Part shown: in pieces, positions 9,086-17,791 of the stretch
Position numbering within the stretch: position 1 is the stretch's first letter
Layout of the letters: each line of letters begins with the position of its first letter
NCBI RefSeq assembly: GCF_020809045.1
Contig: NZ_CP078079.1
Location: forward strand, 1,984,001-2,048,000
Reading direction: 5' to 3'
Length of the DNA: 64,000 nucleotides
From: Pseudarthrobacter sp. L1SW
GTDB lineage: Bacteria > Actinomycetota > Actinomycetes > Actinomycetales > Micrococcaceae
Made by a program: the position numbers and the translations under genes
The notes under the pieces: generated by a model
Told to the model about the DNA's origin: nothing
Database searches by the model: none
Seen by the model: the letters and a program-made list of their open reading frames with translations, nothing else

Positions 9086-9933
9086 CCCGGCTGAGCATCG
9101 TCCACAAGACGGCCTACAAGTACAACAAACGGGTCACCCTGTCCTACAACGAGGCCCGCATGACCCCGCTGACGGATTCCCAGCAGGTGGTGCTCGAGTC
9201 CGTGGTCAAGGTGTCGCCGTCGCAGGCTGCCGTGAGCACCTACCGCGACTACTGGGGCACCAGGGTCACGGCGTTCGACATGCAGATGCCGCACGAACAC
9301 CTTGAAGTGGTTTCCAACATCACCGTGGAGGTCCACCGCGCCGAGAAAATCCCGTCGGAGTCTGACATTGCCGGCTGGGACGTCCTGGCCTCACCCGAGA
9401 CGCACACCACCTTCAGCGATTGGCTTCCCCAGTCCAGGCTGAGCGGTCCCGGTGACGAAGTCCTGGGCATCATCCCGCAAGTGGTGGCCGGGAAGAACCC
9501 GCACGAGGCCGCCATGGCCTTGTTCGAGTGGATGCGCGGCGAAATGACCTACATGTCCGGTTCCACAGCGGTCACCACCAACGCGGAAGAGGCTTGGGGC
9601 CAGCGGCAGGGCGTCTGCCAGGACCTCGCCCACCTGGCCATCGGTGCGTTGCGCAGCTGCGGCATCCCGGCGCGCTACGTCTCGGGTTACCTTCACCCCC
9701 GCTCCAGCGCCGGCATCGGAGAGACTGTGGCCGGGCAGTCGCATGCGTGGCTGGAGTGGTGGGACGGCGACTGGCGCAGCTGGGACCCCACCAACCATAA
9801 GCCGGCCGGGGACTTCCATGTCACGGTGGCCCGGGGCAGGGACTACCGCGATGTGCCGCCGCTGAAGGGCATTCTGTCGGGTGGGGGCGGTTCGGCCCTG
9901 AGCGTCAGCGTGGAGATCACGCAGCTCGCCTGA
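9082..9933 (+). CDS. Transglutaminase-like cysteine peptidase family protein
   Basis: The 283-residue protein has an N-terminal beta-rich domain (bacterial transglutaminase-like N) and a papain-fold core. The catalytic triad is visible: Cys in RQGVCQDLAHLA (about 176), His in GQSHAWLEWW (about 218) and Asp in WDPTNH (about 234). No signal peptide or membrane segment is seen, so it is likely cytosolic. It probably cleaves or rearranges isopeptide/amide bonds made by the ATP-grasp partner; that role is predicted from gene association only. It overlaps the alpha-E gene by 4 bases. Confidence 0.9.
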   Translation: MTRLSIVHKTAYKYNKRVTLSYNEARMTPLTDSQQVVLESVVKVSPSQAAVSTYRDYWGTRVTAFDMQMPHEHLEVVSNITVEVHRAEKIPSESDIAGWDVLASPETHTTFSDWLPQSRLSGPGDEVLGIIPQVVAGKNPHEAAMALFEWMRGEMTYMSGSTAVTTNAEEAWGQRQGVCQDLAHLAIGALRSCGIPARYVSGYLHPRSSAGIGETVAGQSHAWLEWWDGDWRSWDPTNHKPAGDFHVTVARGRDYRDVPPLKGILSGGGGSALSVSVEITQLA

Positions 9934-9955
9934 CCGGGCGTGTCTCCCCGGACAG

Positions 9956-9994
9956 CGTCTGCCGGGCCAGCTCCGCGGGCTGGCCCGGCAGACG
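9956..9994. terminator. Bidirectional terminator
   Basis: A perfect stem of at least 15 bp (9957-9971 with 9979-9993, arm GTCTGCCGGGCCAGC) closes a 7-base loop. It lies between convergent genes, 23 bases after the transglutaminase stop and just before the stop of the PPOX gene on the other strand. It probably serves both. Confidence 0.8.
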
Positions 9995-9998
9995 GCGT

Positions 9999-10466
9999 TT
10001 ATTCCTGGGCGGATTTCACCGCGCCGCTGAGCTGGGTCCACCAGGTCATCGGTTCCGTCACCTTGAAGCGTCGGCCCGTCACTGTGTCCGGTGTGATCCG
10101 GACGAAGATGTCCTTTTTGCCTGCCTGCCAGGGGAAGAGGAAGAGCTGCGCGGTTTCCAGGACCTGCTCCGTGCCGGTGACGATGGCGGCCGTGCCCTTG
10201 ACCACCACGCTCCAGGCCAGGCCGGTGTTGGGATCCACGCCGTCCGCCTCCACCGCCACCGGGGCGTCCTCCGAGGCGCCGGAGAGTTTGGTTCCCTCGC
10301 TGGTGCGGAACACCAGGGTGCCCCGGTCAACCGTGTAGTTGATGGGAAAGATATCGGGGCGTCCCGCTACCAGGACCGCCAGCCTGCCGACGGACACGGT
10401 GCGGAGCGCGGCCCAGCACTCGTGGTGTTCAAGGTTCTGGACTTCAGGTATTGGTTCGGCGCTCAT
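9999..10466 (-). CDS. Pyridoxamine 5'-phosphate oxidase family protein
   Basis: The 155-residue protein has the split beta-barrel of FMN- or F420-binding PPOX-like proteins. It shows VGRLAVLVAGRPDIFPINYTV early (in two parts, VGRLAVLV and PDIFPINYTV), then TLVFRTSEGTKL and VVVKGTAAIV. It is much shorter than true PdxH and lacks the PdxH C terminus, so it belongs to the general flavin-reductase-like group, often linked to actinobacterial F420 chemistry. The cofactor cannot be decided from sequence. It is preceded on the same strand by the SDR fusion gene 15 bases downstream in map order. Confidence 0.8.
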   Translation of the reverse strand: MSAEPIPEVQNLEHHECWAALRTVSVGRLAVLVAGRPDIFPINYTVDRGTLVFRTSEGTKLSGASEDAPVAVEADGVDPNTGLAWSVVVKGTAAIVTGTEQVLETAQLFLFPWQAGKKDIFVRITPDTVTGRRFKVTEPMTWWTQLSGAVKSAQE

Positions 10467-10481
10467 GCCGCGAGCTTACCC

Positions 10482-11933
10482 TCACCAAGGGCTGGGTTTG
10501 TAGTCCTTGAGGAACACGCCGTACTGGTCCTCACCGTGCTCTCCCATGACGATGGGATCGTACACGCGGGCGGCCCCGTCCACCAGGTCAAGGGGGGCGT
10601 GGAAGCCTTCTTCCATGAGCCTGACCTTGGTGAAGTGCGGACGCTCGTCGGTGATCCAGCCGGTGTCCACGGCAGTCATCAGGATGCCGTCGCTGTCCAG
10701 CATTTCCTGGGCGCTGGTGCGCGTCATCATGTTGAGTGCAGCCTTTGCCATGTTGGTGTGCGGGTGGCCCGGGCCCTTGTAGGCGCGGGAGAACTGGCCC
10801 TCCATGGCCGAGACGTTGACGATGTATTTCCGGCGGGCGGTGGACCGCTTCATGGCGCTCCGCAGCCGGCTCACCAGCAGGAAGGGCGCGGTCACGTTGC
10901 AGAGCTGTACCTCGAGCATCTCCAGCGGATCCACCTCGTCCACCACCTGGGTCCAGCTGTTGATGGTGGCCAGGTCCGGAACCAGCCCGCCGGCGTCGAT
11001 GGCCGTTCCTGACGCAATGCGTTCCAGGGAGGCTGATCCCGTGGATAGTGCCAGCGATGTGATGGCATCCCCGGCCAGGACCGGGTGCTCCGTCACGCTG
11101 CTGGCCAACGCCAGGGGGTGCTTGTCATGTGCGTGGCCGAAGGTCACCAACTCGGGACCGCCGTTGGCCTGTTCCAGTGCCGCCGGAAGCGGTTCATCCT
11201 CGGCGTCCACCAACGGCTTGTAGGCATTGCCGGAACGGCGTACCGTCTGCGCCGCGTTGTTGATGATGATGTCCAGCGGGCCTGCCTCGTTGAGTGAGTC
11301 CGTGAGGGCCATGACCTGGGCGGGATCGCGGAGGTCGATGCCCACGATGCGGAGCCGGTGCAGCCATTCGCCGCTGTCCTCCATGGCGGCGAACCTGCGG
11401 GCGGCATCCTTGGGGAAGCGCGTGGTGATGGTGGTGTGGGCGCCGTCGCGGAGCAGTCGAAGCGCGATGTACATCCCGATTTTGGCCCGCCCGCCGGTCA
11501 GCAGGGCGCGGCGGCCGGTCAGGTCGGTCCGGGCATCGCGTTTGCTGTGGCTGAAGGCAGCGCAGTCGGGGCACAGCTGATGGTAGAAGGCATCAACCTG
11601 CGTGTAGTGCTGCTTGCAGATGTAGCACGGGCGCGAGCGGATCAGGTGGCCGGCGACTTTGCCGGTGGCTGAGGTGGCCAGCTTGTTGCCGCGCGTCTCG
11701 TCGTCGATCCGGTCCGGGGCTGCGGTTGCGGTCTGGGCGATGACAGCCCGGTCCGCTTCGGAGATCAGGTCCCGCTTGGTGACCCTGCGGTGCCGCTTGA
11801 CGGCCTTGAACATTTTCCCGGTGGCGCGGCGCACTGAAACGTAATCCGGGTGCTCCTCGTCGTAGGCATGGATGGTATTCAGGACCTTGAGGCAGGCCTG
11901 GATTTCCTCAGGGGTCAGATCGGGGGAGCTCAC
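10482..11933 (-). CDS. Zinc-ribbon / short-chain dehydrogenase fusion
   Basis: The 483-residue protein has three parts. Residues 1-95 form a basic helical region. Residues 103-124 form a CxxC-14-CxxC zinc ribbon (CYIC and CPDC). Residues 140 onward form a Rossmann SDR domain with TGGRAKIG (146-153), IIINNAAQT (222-230) and IVNVSAMEGQ (371-380). The canonical YxxxK is altered: the expected lysine is K397, but four residues before it is Thr393, with the nearest Tyr at 385. The TGxxxGxG loop also has Lys in place of the middle Gly. There is a further insert of about 70 residues (240-310). It may bind NAD(P) without normal SDR chemistry. Substrate unknown. Confidence 0.8.
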   Translation of the reverse strand: MSSPDLTPEEIQACLKVLNTIHAYDEEHPDYVSVRRATGKMFKAVKRHRRVTKRDLISEADRAVIAQTATAAPDRIDDETRGNKLATSATGKVAGHLIRSRPCYICKQHYTQVDAFYHQLCPDCAAFSHSKRDARTDLTGRRALLTGGRAKIGMYIALRLLRDGAHTTITTRFPKDAARRFAAMEDSGEWLHRLRIVGIDLRDPAQVMALTDSLNEAGPLDIIINNAAQTVRRSGNAYKPLVDAEDEPLPAALEQANGGPELVTFGHAHDKHPLALASSVTEHPVLAGDAITSLALSTGSASLERIASGTAIDAGGLVPDLATINSWTQVVDEVDPLEMLEVQLCNVTAPFLLVSRLRSAMKRSTARRKYIVNVSAMEGQFSRAYKGPGHPHTNMAKAALNMMTRTSAQEMLDSDGILMTAVDTGWITDERPHFTKVRLMEEGFHAPLDLVDGAARVYDPIVMGEHGEDQYGVFLKDYKPSPW

Positions 11934-11991
11934 TGTATCGATTTTACAGCCTGGGGCTCCCTGCCGGCCCCACCGTCAACGGGGCGGGCGG

Positions 11992-12028
11992 CTGCCGGGG
12001 AGCGCCCTGTAGGAGCGCTCCCGGGCAG
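11992..12028 (-). terminator. Terminator downstream of glgC
   Basis: A 14-bp stem with one mismatch (11992-12005 with 12015-12028) and a 9-base loop lies immediately after the glgC stop on the minus strand. There is no long T-run, as is common in high-GC actinobacteria. Confidence 0.6.
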
Positions 12029-12031
12029 TGG

Positions 12032-13441
12032 TCAGGAGAGGCGGACGCGCGGCGCGGCGTCCGCGGCCGCCGCAGCGTGCGTCGCAGCAACCTTGTCCAC
12101 GGAATCGCGCACATCCGGGTACTGCGCAGCTGCTGCCTTGACGGCGTTGGGCACTAGGTGCAGGTTGGCGGCCGCGAGCTTGCGCTCATCCTCACCGGGT
12201 TCTGGAACTTCCTGGCCCTTGGACAGGACCGTGATTCCGGAGTCCGTGACCTTGAAACCACGGGCACGGTCCAGGTCCGCGTCAAGGCCGATCGCCGCCC
12301 CAGCCGGTACCTTGACGTTCTTGTCGATGATGGCGCGGTTGATCACGGCGCCCTCGCCGATCTGGACCTTGTCCATCAGGACCGAGTCGATCACCCGGCT
12401 GCTGGTGGCCACATAGACGTCGTTGGACAGGACGGAGCCCTCCACGACGCCGCCGGAGATTACCACCCCGCTGGAGACGATCGAGTCCAGGGCGGTGCCG
12501 ACGGTGTTGTTCTGGCCGCGGACGAACTTGGCCGGGGGTGAGATGCTCTGCCGGGTGTAGATGGGCCACTCGGAGTTGTAGAGGTTGAAGACCGGCAGCG
12601 GGGAAATGAGGTCCATGTGGGCATCGTAGAAGGAGTCGATGGTGCCCACGTCGCGCCAATAGGTGCGGTCGCGTTCTGTGGAGCCGGGAATGTCATTGAG
12701 GGTGAAGTCGTAGACATCTGCTTCGCCCTGGTTCACGAAGTAGGGAATGATGTCCCCGCCCATGTCGTGCTTGGTGTCCAGCCGTTCTGCGTCGACATGG
12801 AGCGCCGCCACCAGCGCGTCGGCGTCAAAGACATAGTTGCCCATGGAAGCCAGGAACTGGGAGGGATCGGCTGCCAGGCCGGGAGTGCTGGCAGGCTTTT
12901 CCACAAATGCCGAAATCTTCTGGGGATCGTTCTGGTCCACCTCGATCACGCCGAACTGGTCGGCCATGTGAAGTGGCTGCCGGACGGCAGCGACCGTTGC
13001 TTTGGCACCGCTGTTCACGTGCTGCGCCACCATCTGGGCGAAGTCCATGCGGTAGACGTGGTCCGCGCCCACCACCACCACGATGTCGGGGTTGGCGTCA
13101 TGGATGAGGTTCAGGGACTGGTAGATGGCGTTGGCGCTGCCCAGGAACCAGCTTTTGCCCACACGCTGCTGCGCCGGAACCGAGGCCACATAGTTGCCCA
13201 GCTGGGTGGACATTCGCCAGGTCTCCGAGATGTGGCGGTCCAGGCTGTGGGACTTGTACTGCGTGAGCACGACGATCTGCAGGTACCGCGAATTCACCAG
13301 GTTGGACAGCGCGAAGTCGATCAGGCGGTAGCTCCCTGCGAAGGGTACGGCAGGCTTGGCCCGGTCTGCCGTCAGTGGCATCAGCCTGTTCCCCTCGCCG
13401 CCTGCGAGGACAATGGCCAGGACTCTTTTGTTCAACGGCAT
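12032..13441 (-). CDS. glgC: Glucose-1-phosphate adenylyltransferase
   Basis: This 469-residue enzyme makes ADP-glucose from glucose-1-phosphate and ATP, the committing step of glycogen synthesis. The N-terminal nucleotidyltransferase domain shows [14 protein letters not shown] with AKPAVPFAG (residues about 10-35) and [13 protein letters not shown] left-handed beta-helix follows ([25 protein letters not shown]), as in the family. ATG at 13441 was chosen because it gives [15 protein letters not shown] and has an AGGAG site 8 bases upstream; a start at 13489 would add unrelated residues. It is divergent from glgA across 93 bases. Confidence 0.95.
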   Translation of the reverse strand: MPLNKRVLAIVLAGGEGNRLMPLTADRAKPAVPFAGSYRLIDFALSNLVNSRYLQIVVLTQYKSHSLDRHISETWRMSTQLGNYVASVPAQQRVGKSWFLGSANAIYQSLNLIHDANPDIVVVVGADHVYRMDFAQMVAQHVNSGAKATVAAVRQPLHMADQFGVIEVDQNDPQKISAFVEKPASTPGLAADPSQFLASMGNYVFDADALVAALHVDAERLDTKHDMGGDIIPYFVNQGEADVYDFTLNDIPGSTERDRTYWRDVGTIDSFYDAHMDLISPLPVFNLYNSEWPIYTRQSISPPAKFVRGQNNTVGTALDSIVSSGVVISGGVVEGSVLSNDVYVATSSRVIDSVLMDKVQIGEGAVINRAIIDKNVKVPAGAAIGLDADLDRARGFKVTDSGITVLSKGQEVPEPGEDERKLAAANLHLVPNAVKAAAAQYPDVRDSVDKVAATHAAAAADAAPRVRLS

Positions 13442-13534
13442 AATGGTCGCTCCTGTACGCCTTCGTAACTCCCCAAGACAGTCCGGCATGCCCGGACTCC
13501 TTCACACTAGAACAGTTAAGCGTGAAGGACTACC

Positions 13535-14749
13535 TTGGGTCTTGTGCGAATAGACATTGTGACTAAAGAGTTCCCGCCGGAGATCTACGGTGGCGCCGGA
13601 GTCCACGTGGCCGAATTGAGCAGGGTGCTTAGTAAGCATGTTGACCTGCAGGTTCGTGCTTTTGGTGCTCCCCGCGACACCGACTATCATGGCGCCACCG
13701 TGACGTCCTACCAGGTACCGGAGGACCTCGGCGGGGCCAACGCCGCGGTGCAGACCCTCGGGGTGGACCTCCGGATCGTCCCGGACGTGGAAGGCGCGGA
13801 TGTGGTCCATTCGCATACCTGGTACGCCAACATGGCAGGCCACCTCGCGTCCCTGCTGCACGGCATCCCGCATGTCCTCAGCGCCCACAGTCTGGAGCCC
13901 CTCCGCCCCTGGAAGGCCGAACAGCTCGGCGGCGGCTACGCGCTCTCGTCCTGGGTGGAGAAGACTGCCTACGAGGCGGCGGCAGCAATCATCGCAGTTT
14001 CCGAAGGCATGCGGCAGGACATCCTGCGCAGCTACCCGGACGTCGATCCCGCGAAGGTCAAGGTGGTCCACAACGGCATCGACGTCGAGCTGTGGCAGCG
14101 TGACGAAAATGACGACGCCGTCCGTGCCCTGGGCATCGATCCGGCCAAGCCCAGCGTGGTTTTTGTGGGCAGGAACACCCGCCAGAAAGGTGTTCCCTAC
14201 CTGCTGCGGGCCGCAGCCAAGCTGCCCGCCGACGTCCAGCTGGTCCTGTGCCTGGGGGCGGCCGATACCCCGGAGCTCGCCGCCGAGACCGCCCGCCTGA
14301 TCGAGGACCTGCAGAGCCAGCGGACAGGCGTGGTGCTCATTGAGCGCATGCTGCCACGGCACGAGCTCATCCAGGTCCTCAGCCACGCCACCGCGTTCGC
14401 CTGCCCGTCCATCTATGAGCCGCTCGGCATCGTGAACCTGGAAGCAATGGCGTGCGGGGCGGCAGTGGTTGCCAGCGCCACGGGCGGTATACCGGAGGTC
14501 GTGGAGCACGGCCAGACCGGACTCCTCGTTGACCTTGAGCAGGTCACCGACGGCACCGGGACGCCCCTCGATCCGGAAAAGTTCGTCACCGAGTTCGCGG
14601 CCGCCCTCACCGAGGTTGTCTCCGATCCGGAGCGGGCGCGCGCCATGGGCCAGGCCGGCCGGCTGCGCGCCGAGAAGCACTTCTCCTGGGAGTCCATCAC
14701 CGAGACCACCCTTGAGGTGTACCGCTCGGTGCTGCCGTCCAAGGGCTAG
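13535..14749 (+). CDS. glgA: Glycogen synthase, actinobacterial GT4 type
   Basis: The 404-residue GT-B glycosyltransferase begins [20 protein letters not shown] ([21 protein letters not shown]), the donor-binding N-terminal loop. It ends with the GT4 signature [21 protein letters not shown] around residue 288-308. This group uses ADP- or GDP-glucose and, in mycobacteria, may make maltose-1-phosphate (GlgM) rather than only extending glycogen. The start is ambiguous: TTG at 13535 has a GAAGGA site at proper spacing, whereas GTG at 13544 gives the family N terminus but is 14 bases from it. It is divergent from glgC, so the two share a control region. Confidence 0.92.
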   Translation: MGLVRIDIVTKEFPPEIYGGAGVHVAELSRVLSKHVDLQVRAFGAPRDTDYHGATVTSYQVPEDLGGANAAVQTLGVDLRIVPDVEGADVVHSHTWYANMAGHLASLLHGIPHVLSAHSLEPLRPWKAEQLGGGYALSSWVEKTAYEAAAAIIAVSEGMRQDILRSYPDVDPAKVKVVHNGIDVELWQRDENDDAVRALGIDPAKPSVVFVGRNTRQKGVPYLLRAAAKLPADVQLVLCLGAADTPELAAETARLIEDLQSQRTGVVLIERMLPRHELIQVLSHATAFACPSIYEPLGIVNLEAMACGAAVVASATGGIPEVVEHGQTGLLVDLEQVTDGTGTPLDPEKFVTEFAAALTEVVSDPERARAMGQAGRLRAEKHFSWESITETTLEVYRSVLPSKG

Positions 14750-14770
14750 CGACCCCTTCGTAATTAATCA

Positions 14771-14810
14771 CGACGGCGCCGCTCCCCTCGCGGGGGGAGC
14801 GGCGCCGTCG
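14771..14810. terminator. Bidirectional terminator between glgA and acyl-CoA oxidase
   Basis: A perfect 17-bp GC-rich stem (14771-14787 with 14794-14810, arm CGACGGCGCCGCTCCCC) closes a 6-base loop. It lies 21 bases after the glgA stop and 24 bases from the stop of the convergent oxidase gene. Confidence 0.88.
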
Positions 14811-14833
14811 GAATTCATGCCGTCAGCCGGAAA

Positions 14834-16948
14834 TTAGTTCCGTTTCGCCGCAACGGTCCTGGCCAGCAGCACCTTCTCGTCCACCGGGGACTCGCCGCTG
14901 GCCCGCTGGCGTCGGAAGTAGGCCCTTGCCTCGTCCTGCCGTTCTTTCTCGGCGCCAGTGGCAATTGCCGCGCGCACGTGGTCGCCGTCGTAGCCAAAGG
15001 CATCCACGAGGTGCAGCGCGTGCGGGCGGATCTTCACAAGCAGCCTGTTGATGTATTCACCCACGGTCCGGGCCCGTTGCATGGAAAGGCGGCCGTTCAT
15101 GAGGTACCAGGACAGGTTCTTTTCGATCAGCGACAAGCCAAAGAGGTCACGCAGCCATGTCAGCACCATCTTGGTGCCGGGATCCTCCACCTCGCGGAGG
15201 GCGTCGGTGAAGGCCTCCCATTGCAGCAGCTCGGCGTGCGCCTGCGCGGCATCGATCAGCTCGTTCTGGTGCCGGTTGAAGAGCGCGGCGCCCTTCTCCT
15301 GCGATAGCCGGCCTGTGCCCTTCAGCGCTGTTGCCGCTTCCGCCACCATGGTCTGCACCCGGTCGGTGAGGAGCTCGCGCTGGCCTTCCTCGTCGCGCAG
15401 GGCGATCGCCGCCTTCTGCACGGACCCGGTGTCAGCCATGAACTGGGCCACCTGGCGCAGCCCCGTCCGGTGGATGGCGGCGCCGGTTGCCTGTCCCACC
15501 ACATAGCGGGCCAGCACGCCGAAGTCCACGTTGCGGAACTCCTTGGCGTAGTCGGCCAGCAGGCGTTTGGCCACCAGTTGCAGCAGCACGGTGTTGTCGC
15601 CCTCGAACGTGGCATAGACATCAAGGTCCGCCCGTAGTGACGCAAACCGGTTCTCGATCAGGAAGCCGGCACCGCCGCACGCTTCCCGGCATTCCTGCAG
15701 CGTGTCCAGCGCGTGCCAGGTGCTGAGGGCCTTCAATGCCGCGGCAAGGGTTTCCAGGTCCTGGCGGTCGGCGTCCGTGTCATGCGCGCCGGAAAAGACG
15801 TCGTCGAACTTCTGCAGCAGCTGCTCATGCGCGAACCCGGCGGCGTACGTGGTGGCCAACCGGGTGAAGAGGCGGCGCTGGTGCCGCTGGTAGTCGAGCA
15901 GGACTTCCTCGTCCGTATGTGAGGAGGCGTTGAATTGGCGCCGTTCGGAGGCGTAACGGATGGCTGCCTGCAGCGCCACCTTCGAGGCTGCCACCGCCGC
16001 ACCATCCAGCGACACCCGGCCCTGCACCAGGGTGCCGAGCATGGTGAAGAACCGCCGGCCCGGGCTGGCGATGGGGGAGGTGTACGTTCCGTCCGGGGCG
16101 ACGTCGCCGTAGCGGTTTAGGAGGTTCGTTCGGGGGATACGGACGTTGGTGAAGTGCAGCCGCCCGTTGTCGATGCCGTTGAGTCCGCCCTTGATGCCGT
16201 CGTCCTCGCCACCGATGCCCGGCAGGAACGCCCTGGTCTGCGGATCACGCAGGTCCACGTAGAAGGCGTGGACGCCGTGGTTGACGCCGCGGGTGACAAG
16301 CTGGGCGAACACCACGGCGCCCAGTCCGTCAATGGCGGCATTTCCGATATAGTCCTTCCACGCGGCGCGGAACGGCGTGTGCACCACGAATTCCTCCGCG
16401 GATGGATCGTAGGTGGCCGTGGTTGCGATGCTGGCCACGTCTGAGCCGTGTCCCGTTTCGGTCATGGCGAAGCAGCCCGGGATCTGCAGGTTCATGATGC
16501 CCGGAAGCCATTTCGCATGGTGATCGGCGGTGCCAAGGTGCATGACCGCCGAGCCGAACAGGCCCCACTGCACCCCTGCCTTGATCTGCAGCGAGGGATC
16601 CGCCACCACGAGTTCCTCGAAGCCGGCGATGTTGCCGCCGTGGTCGTCGGCGCCGCCCAGGGCTTTAGGAAAAGCGCGGTGCACGGCCTCATTTTCGACG
16701 AGGTACTTCAGCTGGCCGAACACCCGGGCGCGGTGCTCGTTATGGGTCAGCCCCTCGATTTTGTGAAGCTCTGGGCGGGCCGCAAGGTCCCGGGCCTGGA
16801 GCCGCACTGCGGCCCACTTGCCGAGCAGTTGCCTGCCCAGCGTTTCGACGTCGACGGCGGGCTGCGGCCTGGCGCTGCCCGGCACCGGTAGGTGCGGGGC
16901 TGCAGCGCGCTTCCCCTTGCCGGTGGGACGGTCCACTACTTCAGTCAT
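14834..16948 (-). CDS. Acyl-CoA oxidase / acyl-CoA dehydrogenase, ACOX type
   Basis: At 704 residues it is far longer than ordinary acyl-CoA dehydrogenases (about 380) and matches the acyl-CoA oxidase group. It has the FAD/substrate signature GCFAMTETGHGSDV (about 165-178), RFFTMLGTLVQGRVSLDG near 300, and an extended helical C-terminal half with CGGAGFLIENRF (about 430). It introduces the trans-2 double bond in acyl-CoA, the first step of beta-oxidation. The gene sits where M. tuberculosis carries fadE5, next to fadA2-fabG4-htdX homologues. ATG at 16948 follows a GAAGGA site. Oxidase versus dehydrogenase activity cannot be told from sequence alone. Confidence 0.85.
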   Translation of the reverse strand: MTEVVDRPTGKGKRAAAPHLPVPGSARPQPAVDVETLGRQLLGKWAAVRLQARDLAARPELHKIEGLTHNEHRARVFGQLKYLVENEAVHRAFPKALGGADDHGGNIAGFEELVVADPSLQIKAGVQWGLFGSAVMHLGTADHHAKWLPGIMNLQIPGCFAMTETGHGSDVASIATTATYDPSAEEFVVHTPFRAAWKDYIGNAAIDGLGAVVFAQLVTRGVNHGVHAFYVDLRDPQTRAFLPGIGGEDDGIKGGLNGIDNGRLHFTNVRIPRTNLLNRYGDVAPDGTYTSPIASPGRRFFTMLGTLVQGRVSLDGAAVAASKVALQAAIRYASERRQFNASSHTDEEVLLDYQRHQRRLFTRLATTYAAGFAHEQLLQKFDDVFSGAHDTDADRQDLETLAAALKALSTWHALDTLQECREACGGAGFLIENRFASLRADLDVYATFEGDNTVLLQLVAKRLLADYAKEFRNVDFGVLARYVVGQATGAAIHRTGLRQVAQFMADTGSVQKAAIALRDEEGQRELLTDRVQTMVAEAATALKGTGRLSQEKGAALFNRHQNELIDAAQAHAELLQWEAFTDALREVEDPGTKMVLTWLRDLFGLSLIEKNLSWYLMNGRLSMQRARTVGEYINRLLVKIRPHALHLVDAFGYDGDHVRAAIATGAEKERQDEARAYFRRQRASGESPVDEKVLLARTVAAKRN

Positions 16949-17043
16949 GTCAATGTCCTTCGTTGGTGCTGACAGTGCTTGGTGGTTACGGGTGGTTGGT
17001 TACGTTGGCTGAGGGTCGTGTTTGCCTGGCGGGCAGTGTGGGG

Positions 17044-17730
17044 TCATCCGCGCGCCGAGGGTGAGAGTTCGGGGGCGATGCCTACGCACAGCCAGGCTGT
17101 GATCTGCCGTGCCATCGCCTCTTGGCCGGGTTTGGCAGGGGAGTCCGGAGTGCTGAGCCATTGTTCCCCGGCGTTGCGCACCAGTCCGATAGCCGCCTTG
17201 GGCCAGTAGCCGATCACTGCCTGCTTGCCGTCGCCCAGGTGCGATCTCATGGGGGTGGCAATCATGTCGGCCACGGCGTCAAAGAAATGTCCGAGCGCCC
17301 CGGACACTGCGCCCGAGGAACCCTCCGGGTCGCCGCTGCCGTACCGGGTGACGAACGTGTAGACGTTCGGGCTGGTGTCCGCCATCTGGAGGTAGGCGGA
17401 GACCATGGCCAAGAGGCCTTCGCGCGGAGTGTCCGCGTTCTGGGCGGCTTCCTGGATCCGGCGCTGCATCTGGCTCAGGACAACTTCGCCTACGGCCTGC
17501 TGAAGCCCGGCCTTGTCACCGAAATAGCGGTAGAAAACGGACTTCGAGGTGCCGGCTGCAGCAGCGATCTCTTCCATGGAGGCGTCGCTGCCCAGCACGT
17601 GTACTGCACGCCGTGCGGACTTGATCAGCTCCCTGCGGCGTTCCTCCCGGTGGCTCTGCCAGCGCGAAGAGCGCCCGTCAGGGCTGCCGGGTGCAGGCGG
17701 GGCGGCCGGGCCGTTGTCGTGGTTGTTCAC
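17044..17730 (-). CDS. TetR family regulator of the fatty-acid cluster
   Basis: The 228-residue protein has an N-terminal TetR helix-turn-helix (SMEEIAAAAGTSKSVFYRYFGDKAGLQ, shown as MEEIAAAAGTSKSVFYRYF and DKAGLQ, about residues 50-77) and a helical ligand-binding domain. GTG at 17730 was chosen: longer readings would run through the operator and into the divergent promoter. It lies between acyl-CoA oxidase and the divergent thiolase operon, and a 31-bp palindrome abuts its start codon, so autorepression and control of the thiolase operon are likely. An acyl-CoA ligand is inferred from context. Confidence 0.85.
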   Translation of the reverse strand: MNNHDNGPAAPPAPGSPDGRSSRWQSHREERRRELIKSARRAVHVLGSDASMEEIAAAAGTSKSVFYRYFGDKAGLQQAVGEVVLSQMQRRIQEAAQNADTPREGLLAMVSAYLQMADTSPNVYTFVTRYGSGDPEGSSGAVSGALGHFFDAVADMIATPMRSHLGDGKQAVIGYWPKAAIGLVRNAGEQWLSTPDSPAKPGQEAMARQITAWLCVGIAPELSPSARG

Positions 17731-17761
17731 GATACTCAGCGTATCAGGTACGCTGGGTATC
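17731..17761. promoter_or_regulatory. TetR operator palindrome
   Basis: The 13-base arms GATACTCAGCGTA (17731-17743) and TACGCTGGGTATC (17749-17761) are inverted repeats matching at 12 of 13 positions around a 5-base centre. The site fills the space directly upstream of the tetR start and lies 30 bases before the thiolase start. Size and symmetry fit two TetR dimers or one dimer on an extended site. Confidence 0.7.
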
Positions 17762-17791
17762 GGTAACCGCACGTGACCCGAGGAGATACCC

